Source: Acinetobacter sp. ANC 3903
Lineage (GTDB): Bacteria; Pseudomonadota; Gammaproteobacteria; Pseudomonadales; Moraxellaceae
DNA: 64,000 nt
Direction: 5' to 3'
Assembly (NCBI RefSeq): GCF_002135315.1
Contig: NZ_NEGA01000011.1
Span: 1 to 64,000 of the forward strand
The translations under genes and the position numbers were made by a program. The stretch's first letter is position 1. Every line of letters begins with the position of its first letter. The notes beneath the pieces were generated by a model. That model had not been told where the DNA came from. It made no database searches and saw nothing but the letters and a program-made list of their open reading frames with translations. Of this stretch, positions 58,387-64,000 are shown piece after piece.

Positions 58387-59718
58387 TTAGCCTTGTTGAC
58401 GAGCTTGTTGCTCTTTCAATAAGTCTTCGTAGCTTACTTTAGTGTCAGTCACTTTAGCAGATGCCAAGATGTGATCAACAACTTGATCTTCTAGAACAAC
58501 AGCTTCGATTTGAGCGCGTTGCTGTTTGTCATTTTTGAAGTATTCAATCACTTCAGTTGGATCTTCATAAGAAGAAGCCATGTCTTCGATGTAAGCCTCA
58601 ACGCGAGCTGCATCTACTTCGATTTTAGATTCAGCCAATACTTTGCTTACCAACACGCCTAATTTAACTGCTTTTTCAGATTGTTCTTTGAACAATTCAT
58701 CTGGAAGCATGCTTGAATCAAATGCTTTAGCGCCTTGAGCACCAAACTGTTGAGTGAACTGTTGGATCATTTGTTGACGTTGACGGTCAATTTCTTGAGA
58801 CAACATAGCTTCAGGAATTTGAACTTCGTTTGCAGCTACAAGCGCATCAAAAGTTGCACCTTTCACCTGGTTACGAAGACCATTTTTCACTTCACGTTCC
58901 ATGTTTTTACGAACGTCAGCTTTTAATTTTTCAACGCCTTCTTCTTCAGTTAGACCGAAGATTTTAAGGAATTCAGCATCAATTTCTGGAAGTTTTTGTT
59001 TTTCAACTAATTTCACAGTGATTTTGAATTGGGCAGCTTTACCCGCTAAGTTTTCAGCTTGGTAGTCAGCAGGGAAAGTAACATCAATCACTTTCTCTTC
59101 GCCTTTCTTCATACCAACGATGCCGTCTTCGAAGCCAGGGATCATACGACCTGAACCTAAAACAAGCTTGAAGTCTTCAGCAGCGCCGCCTTCAAATTTC
59201 TCGCCGTCCACAGTACCTTCGAAATCGAAAGTCACTTGCATGTCTTTTTTAGCCATGCCTTTAGTTTCAGTCCAAGAAGCACGTTGCTTCTGAAGGTTTT
59301 CGATCATTTGATCAACGTCTTTGTCGTTCACTTCAGTTGCTTTACGCTCAACTGCCAGACCGTCAAATTTAACTTCAACTTCTGGATAAACTTCTACAGT
59401 TGCTTCATAAACAAGAGCGTCTTCTTTGTTTTCAACTTTTTCAATGTTTGGCATGCCAACAGCATTGATTTTCTCTTGTTGAATTGCTTCAAATACTGTG
59501 TCACGAATTACATCGTTCACAACTTCTTGATAAATGCTTGCGCCATATTCACGGCGTACCACATTTAAAGGCACCTTACCTGGACGGAAGCCGTTGATCT
59601 TCACAGTTTTAGCAGTGCGTTTTAAACGAGCTTCAAATTGCTCGTTCACACGGCTCGTCGGTACAGATACATTTAAACGACGGGCAACGCCCGAAACCGC
59701 TTCAGAAGTTACTTGCAT
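58387..59718 (-). CDS. tig: Trigger factor
   Basis: The ribosome-bound chaperone and peptidyl-prolyl isomerase. From the ATG at 59718 ([15 protein letters not shown]) it has 443 residues (E. coli 432): the ribosome-binding domain with the signature [18 protein letters not shown] (about 44-61), the FKBP-type PPIase domain (about 160-245) and the helical C-terminal cradle. GAGGA five nt before this ATG decides the start over a 25-codon upstream extension. First gene of tig-clpP-clpX. Confidence 0.97.
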   Translation of the reverse strand: MQVTSEAVSGVARRLNVSVPTSRVNEQFEARLKRTAKTVKINGFRPGKVPLNVVRREYGASIYQEVVNDVIRDTVFEAIQQEKINAVGMPNIEKVENKEDALVYEATVEVYPEVEVKFDGLAVERKATEVNDKDVDQMIENLQKQRASWTETKGMAKKDMQVTFDFEGTVDGEKFEGGAAEDFKLVLGSGRMIPGFEDGIVGMKKGEEKVIDVTFPADYQAENLAGKAAQFKITVKLVEKQKLPEIDAEFLKIFGLTEEEGVEKLKADVRKNMEREVKNGLRNQVKGATFDALVAANEVQIPEAMLSQEIDRQRQQMIQQFTQQFGAQGAKAFDSSMLPDELFKEQSEKAVKLGVLVSKVLAESKIEVDAARVEAYIEDMASSYEDPTEVIEYFKNDKQQRAQIEAVVLEDQVVDHILASAKVTDTKVSYEDLLKEQQARQQG

Positions 59719-60339
59719 GGCTTCCTCGATATAGAAATAGTAATTGCAATTTTGAAAGTGCCATATTATATGACAACATTGAAAGATATACAAAACAGGA
59801 TGGTTTAACCATGTAATTTTACGCTTTTTAGATAAAATTCTGGCTTTATTGTTGTTTCATCCCATCTTTTTAAAGATAACACCTTGCCGAATTTGTTCGT
59901 ATTGCATTTGTGTGGTCTATTCTTCTCATTATTTTACCCGCTTCTCTTTTGGATGCTTATTCATAAATAGGGTTTCGTCCCCTATTTCTGCAATATATCT
60001 CTATAAATACGACATCAGCTTAAATTATTTATCATGTTTAAAAAAATACGCTTTTCACGAGATGAAATATGCATGGGTTAAATGCAAGAATTGGTTCTAT
60101 CTTTGCGTTAAAAATGTTAAAAATTGATATCAATATTCACAATTAATAACAATTTCTTGATCGTTTTAATAATTAACAATAATTATCAATAACTTAATTA
60201 AATATTAACACATTTTATCATCCATATAAACACTTAATTATTTATTCTTAATCGCCAATTTCAATTCAACTTAATAGTGATGTAAAATAAGAATCATTAT
60301 TATTATCATACATTTTCACAATACCATATTGAGTTAAAA
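59719..60339. promoter_or_regulatory. Divergent regulatory region, tig / piuA
   Basis: 621 bases of A/T-rich DNA between divergent genes. The left part must hold the tig promoter and the right part the piuA promoter with a Fur-box-like site at 60290-60308. A 92-codon frame at 59849-60127 looks like random A/T-rich translation and I do not call it. A second A/T-rich near-palindrome (60168-60190) could be another weak Fur site. Confidence 0.5.
60290..60308. promoter_or_regulatory. Fur-box-like site upstream of piuA
   Basis: On the minus strand this reads close to the 19-bp consensus (GATAATGATAATCATTATC), with about 14 of 19 matches by eye. It lies about 30 bp before the piuA start, a position where bound Fur would block the promoter under iron-replete conditions. 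In such A/T-rich DNA some matches arise by chance. Confidence 0.5.
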
Positions 60340-62655
60340 ATGGCCTTCATTAAAACACGCAAAAAAATCGTATCTTCTGCGATTGTGTCATCACTTTCAA
60401 TGATGGCAGCTAATGCAATTGCACAAGATCAGGTTGCTCAGCTTGACACTATTCATGCTCAAGCAGAAGCAGAAACAACTCAAGGTTTAAAAGTAGATAA
60501 ATCTGCAAACTCCAAGTTTGTTGCTCCTTTGCTTGATACGCCTAAATCAGTTTCTGTTATTTCTAAACAGCTGATTGCAGATACTCAAGTGACAACTTTA
60601 AGCGATGCTTTGCGTACAGTACCGGGAATTACTCTAGGTGCTGGTGAAGGTGGTAACCCGAATGGTGACCGTCCATTTATTCGTGGTTATAACTCTGAAA
60701 GTTCGATGTATATAGACGGCGTACGCAATGCGACATCGCAAAACCGTGAAATGTTTGCAGTAGAACAGGTTGAAGTGACCAAAGGTTCTGCATCTGCAAT
60801 GGGTGGTGCAGGTACTACTGGCGGTAGCATCAACATGATTTCTAAAGTTGCTAAAAAAGGTGACTCATTAGAAGGTTCTATTGGCGCAGGTACCGATAAT
60901 TACCAACGTATTACTTTAGATGGCAACAAAGATTTTGGTAACGGTATTGCTGCTCGTGTTGCAGTGATGGGCCATCACAATGAAAAAGCCGGTCAGGCGG
61001 ATGGTACTGAATACAAACGTGCCGGGATTGCACCAAGCATTAGCTTTGGTTTAGACACCCCTACCCGTGCAACTTTAAGCTATTACTACTTAAAGACAGA
61101 TGATATTCCGGATTCTGGTATTCCTTATAACAACCCTTTCGGTGCGCCAAGTGCCGGGGCGACTGATTACCGACCATTAAATGGAAATGGTAAGCCTATC
61201 GATGTGAAACAGGGTGAATATTACGGCTGGAAAGATCGTGATTTCCAGAAACAGGAAAACCAGTCTGCTACGATTAAACTTGAACATGACCTGACTGACA
61301 ATCTAACCATTTCAAATACCGCTGTTTATAGCAATTCTAAAAATGATTATCTATGGACTAATCCGGATGATTCTCAGGGTAATTTCTATAACAAAGCTGG
61401 TTTTACAAATGAATTAATAGGTAACGTTTGGGCACGTACCAACTCACGTGTAGCTGATACCGATACCTTTACTGACCAACTCGCTTTAACCGGCAAGTTT
61501 AATACGGGTGCCTTACAGCATAGCTTTAACCTGGGTGCAGAGTACTCAGATCAGGAAACTGACCGTACCCAATACATTATTGATGGTCTAAACGCGACAG
61601 GTAATGTACATAATGCCTGTAATGCTACTGATATTGCTTCGGGCTGGTGTACTTCAGTACAAAACCCAAACCGAGGCCCATGGAACGGCTCTATTACTAC
61701 AGTGGGTGCCGACCAGTACAATATTCAAAGTAAATCAACATCGGTTTATTTCTTGGATAATATTGAATTCAATCCACAATGGATTTTAGATTTGGGTGTA
61801 CGTTGGGACAAATTTGATACCCAGCAAACCATGATTGCAGGTAGTAAAAATACTGTTGTTCCCCCAGGTACTGTACGCAAAGCAGAAAATGACAATGATT
61901 TCTTCAACTATCAAGCCGGCATTACTTACAAACCTGTAGAAAATGGCTCTATTTATGCAAGCTATGCGACTTCAGCGAATCCGGTCGGTGTTGATGGAGG
62001 TGATGGTTCTGAATCATTCAGCAATCAAAGCGGCTCTACTAGCCTAGTACAGGCAAATTACCTCAACAATCTAAAACCTGAAGAAGTCCGCACTATGGAG
62101 TTAGGCACTAAGTGGGATGTTCTGAATGACAAGCTGAACTTAACTGCCGCGATTTTCCGTACCGAAAAAACCAATACCCGTGCAGTAGATTCTGATGGCT
62201 TCACACGTAATATTGGTGAAACTCGTGTCGATGGTCTTGAGCTTGGTGCAAACGGTAACATCACGGATAAATGGGCAGTTTCTGCGGGTTATACTTATTT
62301 AGATAGTGAATTGGTTGATGATGGTGCTGGTACAAATGATGGCAAACAAGTTCAGAACGTAGCGAAAAACAGTGCAACCCTTTGGACAACTTATCAAGTA
62401 TTACCACAGTTAACATTGGGTGCTGGTGCAACTGCAATGGATAAAATCTACGCTAATGCTGCTAATACCAAGTTTGTTCCAGGTTATGTACGTTACGATG
62501 CCATGGCACGTTACAACGTCAACCAAAATGTTGACCTGCAATTAAATGTCAATAACCTGTCTGATGAACGCTATTTCACTAAAGCGTATGCGTCTCACTA
62601 TGCCACTGAAGCGGAAGGCCGTAGCGCAGTATTATCGCTAAACTTTAAATACTAA
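60340..62655 (+). CDS. piuA: TonB-dependent siderophore receptor, PiuA-like
   Basis: An outer-membrane receptor of 771 residues for catechol-type iron chelators; PiuA homologues in Acinetobacter and Pseudomonas also take up siderophore-conjugated antibiotics such as cefiderocol. A signal peptide (1-28, ending ANAIA) precedes the plug domain (about 60-170: TVPGITLGAGEGGNPNGDRPFIRGY, VEVTKGSASAMGG) and a 22-strand barrel ending in aromatic Y. One loop carries a cysteine pair (NACNATD, GWCTS). The piuC-type dioxygenase follows, supporting the assignment. The substrate is inferred. Confidence 0.85.
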   Translation: MAFIKTRKKIVSSAIVSSLSMMAANAIAQDQVAQLDTIHAQAEAETTQGLKVDKSANSKFVAPLLDTPKSVSVISKQLIADTQVTTLSDALRTVPGITLGAGEGGNPNGDRPFIRGYNSESSMYIDGVRNATSQNREMFAVEQVEVTKGSASAMGGAGTTGGSINMISKVAKKGDSLEGSIGAGTDNYQRITLDGNKDFGNGIAARVAVMGHHNEKAGQADGTEYKRAGIAPSISFGLDTPTRATLSYYYLKTDDIPDSGIPYNNPFGAPSAGATDYRPLNGNGKPIDVKQGEYYGWKDRDFQKQENQSATIKLEHDLTDNLTISNTAVYSNSKNDYLWTNPDDSQGNFYNKAGFTNELIGNVWARTNSRVADTDTFTDQLALTGKFNTGALQHSFNLGAEYSDQETDRTQYIIDGLNATGNVHNACNATDIASGWCTSVQNPNRGPWNGSITTVGADQYNIQSKSTSVYFLDNIEFNPQWILDLGVRWDKFDTQQTMIAGSKNTVVPPGTVRKAENDNDFFNYQAGITYKPVENGSIYASYATSANPVGVDGGDGSESFSNQSGSTSLVQANYLNNLKPEEVRTMELGTKWDVLNDKLNLTAAIFRTEKTNTRAVDSDGFTRNIGETRVDGLELGANGNITDKWAVSAGYTYLDSELVDDGAGTNDGKQVQNVAKNSATLWTTYQVLPQLTLGAGATAMDKIYANAANTKFVPGYVRYDAMARYNVNQNVDLQLNVNNLSDERYFTKAYASHYATEAEGRSAVLSLNFKY

Positions 62656-62700
62656 AATCGACTTTAAAAATCCCATAATTTATTTATGGGGTTTGATTTA

Positions 62701-62727
62701 AAATAGCCTCATAATGAGGCTATTTTT
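62701..62727 (+). terminator. piuA terminator
   Basis: AAATAGCCTCAT / ATGAGGCTATTT stem followed by T-rich sequence, 45 bp past the stop. A looser hairpin (62669-62692) precedes it. piuC begins 38 bp further on, so read-through or a separate promoter is implied. Confidence 0.75.
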
Positions 62728-62765
62728 ATAGCTCAAAGAATTCATTCTTCCAAAGGTATATTGCC

Positions 62766-63449
62766 GTGATCCATCATATTCCTAACGTCCTGAGCAAAGA
62801 ACAAGTTCAATATTTCCGTGAAGAAATGAATAAAATTGAATGGGTCAATGGTAAGGTCACAGCCGGTACGCTTTCGGCAACTGTCAAACAGAACCAGCAA
62901 CTGCCTGAAGATCACCCCCTCACTCACCACTTAAGTACCATTATTTTAGAATCATTAGGGCAGCATCCCCTATTTTTATCTGCAGCCATTCCGCTCGATA
63001 TTATTCCCCCGCTGTTTAACCGTTATGAAAACAACGAAGCTTTTGGTTTTCATGTCGACAATTCCATCCGTCGGATACGCGGCAGCAATGAGCGCCTGCG
63101 TACAGACTTGTCCTGCACGGTTTTTTTGAGTGAGCCCGAGGAATACGAAGGCGGTGACTTGGTGGTAGAAGATACCTATGGTTATCATGAAGTCAAACTT
63201 CCTGCAGGCGATATGATTCTCTACCCTTCCACCAGTGTGCATGAAGTCACGCCAGTGACCTCCGGCTGCCGTCTCGCTTCATTCTTTTGGGTACAAAGCA
63301 TGATTCGTGATGATGCTGAACGCCACATGCTGTTTAACCTAGACCAGTCCATTCAGAACTTGCGTATGCAGTTGGGCGATCAGCACCAAGAAGTCATCAA
63401 GCTGACCAATCTTTATCATAATTTAATGCGCAAATGGGCTGAACTCTGA
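62766..63449 (+). CDS. piuC: Fe(II)/2-oxoglutarate-dependent dioxygenase, PiuC/YbiX family
   Basis: A 227-residue PKHD-type hydroxylase. The iron-binding HxD is in FHVDNSIRR (near 97-99), the second histidine in SVHEVTPV (near 158) and the 2-oxoglutarate arginine in SGCRLASFFWVQS. The substrate is unknown; genes of this family nearly always lie next to TonB-dependent receptors, as here. The start is GTG at 62766 with AAGG about 9 nt before it. Confidence 0.9.
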   Translation: MIHHIPNVLSKEQVQYFREEMNKIEWVNGKVTAGTLSATVKQNQQLPEDHPLTHHLSTIILESLGQHPLFLSAAIPLDIIPPLFNRYENNEAFGFHVDNSIRRIRGSNERLRTDLSCTVFLSEPEEYEGGDLVVEDTYGYHEVKLPAGDMILYPSTSVHEVTPVTSGCRLASFFWVQSMIRDDAERHMLFNLDQSIQNLRMQLGDQHQEVIKLTNLYHNLMRKWAEL

Positions 63450-63494
63450 TTTTTAAAACCATGAAAAGCACATAATTCAAGTGCAGCATTACTG

Positions 63495-63532
63495 CTGAGG
63501 ATGGTTCTAATTTCTGAGGATGGTTCTAATTT
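63495..63532. repeat. 19-bp tandem duplication
   Basis: CTGAGGATGGTTCTAATTT occurs twice head to tail without a gap (63495-63513 and 63514-63532). It lies downstream of piuC, outside any coding region. Confidence 0.95.
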
Positions 63533-63699
63533 CTTTAAACTGAGCAGCAGAGTTAGGCATGGCATTGTGAGCCAGTAAAAAAATCACTGCATAATCATCA
63601 TTCTTGTTCATTAGCGCACTGGATTAAGCACATCCATTGCGCTTTTTTAAGCAACATTTCAAATAAAGCCTGACAATCTCATACAAACTTATTGCAAAT

Positions 63700-63718
63700 A
63701 ATAATAATTATCATTAAT
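63700..63718. promoter_or_regulatory. Fur-box-like site upstream of the second TonB receptor
   Basis: AATAATAATTATCATTAAT matches the 19-bp Fur consensus at about 14 positions by eye. It lies about 120 bp before the receptor start, in keeping with iron-regulated expression. Confidence 0.5.
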
Positions 63719-63837
63719 ATTTGCACCATTGTTACAATCCATAACAATACGTTCACTTTTAGTTCCAGATTACTGACCACAAAAGTTGCAAAACAGTATT
63801 GGAATTCTGTCTTATACGAAACTAGGGATGACTGACC

Positions 63838-64000
63838 ATGGCACAAATCAAAAGCCGCAAACACCACAGAAACGCTCAACTGGTTGCATTAGCGGCCTCG
63901 TTCCCGCTCATGACTCATGCAGCGGCGAGTAATGGTATCACCCAGCTGCCAACCATTACCTTGGAATCTAAAGCAGAAAATAAATATAAAGCCGATAGCG
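63838..64000 (+). CDS. N-terminus of a second TonB-dependent receptor (runs off the window)
   Basis: The first 54 codons are visible. MAQIKSRKHHRNAQLVALAA begins a signal peptide with a basic N-region, followed by a hydrophobic stretch and a cleavage region around THAAA. The mature start ITQLPTITLESKAEN resembles the TonB-box and linker of siderophore receptors. With piuA-piuC upstream and a Fur-box-like site before it, another iron receptor is the most likely identity. The partner and substrate lie outside the window. Confidence 0.65.
   Translation, partial: MAQIKSRKHHRNAQLVALAASFPLMTHAAASNGITQLPTITLESKAENKYKADS

Larger units (their letters stand above)
63450..63837 (+). promoter_or_regulatory. 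Region upstream of the second TonB receptor
   Basis: 388 bases without a gene I can support. It contains a 19-bp perfect tandem duplication (63495-63532), a Fur-box-like site (63700-63718) and otherwise A/T-rich DNA. Confidence 0.5.

Noticed and set aside
59719..59793. 25-residue N-terminal extension of trigger factor
   Set aside because: A GAGGA ribosome-binding site is ideally placed for the internal ATG at 59718, and the family starts with MQVTSE-type sequence.
59849..60127. A 92-codon plus-strand frame between tig and piuA
   Set aside because: The translation is rich in C, Y, F, K and I as expected from random A/T-rich DNA, with no domain or ribosome-binding site.

Overview
The window is ordinary chromosome of an Acinetobacter-type gammaproteobacterium (Moraxellaceae). 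This rests on recognising protein sequences and local gene orders, not on any search. The clues are a gigA/gigB stress-signalling pair, a gspE with no other type II secretion genes beside it, a moderately low G+C content, a piuA-piuC iron locus, and tig-clpP-clpX, pheS-pheT-ihfA and yibN-grxC-secB blocks. I see no prophage, plasmid genes, transposase, CRISPR array or tRNA gene. Almost all of it is core genome; the unusual signals are short intergenic repeats, overlapping or very small ORFs, and a few odd domain combinations.

Layout. 1-300 is the promoter and leader region of a ribosomal RNA operon that reads leftwards out of the window (two promoters, a hairpin and a boxC-like site); the 16S gene lies just outside. 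465-4516 (+): mlaA without a lipobox, gigA, gigB, a nitrilase-family amidase and ohr. 4942-6429 (-): gspE. 6523-8286 (+): DUF432 protein and an MscS channel. 8389-11109 (-): a very hydrophobic DUF2339 protein. 11273-14038 (+): polA. 14330-19468 (-): a tight five-gene unit ppx-accA-tilS-proC-yggT. 19729-22319 (+): trxA, rho (preceded by an overlapping small ORF) and an alanine-rich heptad-repeat lipoprotein. 22507-26314 (-): pheS-pheT-ihfA. 26472-27515 (+): an unrecognised tail-anchored protein. 27673-29450 (-): tcdA and orn, separated by a block of three hairpins. 29576-31903 (+): rsgA, yibN, grxC, secB.

32055-43066 (-): fabI, a Bax inhibitor-1 family protein, tatD with two related DUF3298-like lipoproteins, prfC, a MHYT-GGDEF-EAL cyclic-di-GMP enzyme and prc. 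43264-45345 (+): nagZ and a methyltransferase. 45374-46705 (-): an alpha/beta hydrolase fused to a PilZ-like domain. 47010-52527 (+): proA, a small membrane protein, ackA-pta. 52643-53254 (-): a methyltransferase preceded by an 8-bp tandem repeat. 53620-55146 (+): class I fumarase. 55201-59718 (-): a DUF2846 lipoprotein and tig-clpP-clpX. 60340-64000 (+): the iron-uptake region piuA-piuC and the start of a second TonB-dependent receptor, each receptor preceded by a Fur-box-like sequence.

Themes. The genes cover information processing (polA, rho, prfC, pheST, rsgA, orn), proteostasis (tig, clpPX, secB, prc), central carbon (fumarase, ackA-pta, accA, fabI), proline synthesis (proA, proC) and envelope homeostasis (mlaA, nagZ, lipoproteins, MscS). 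Two families of paired-hairpin repeats (BIME-like) occur at four intergenic loci; one copy sits inside the pheST operon and another supplies the last codons of the DUF2339 gene. Many convergent genes share long symmetric terminators.
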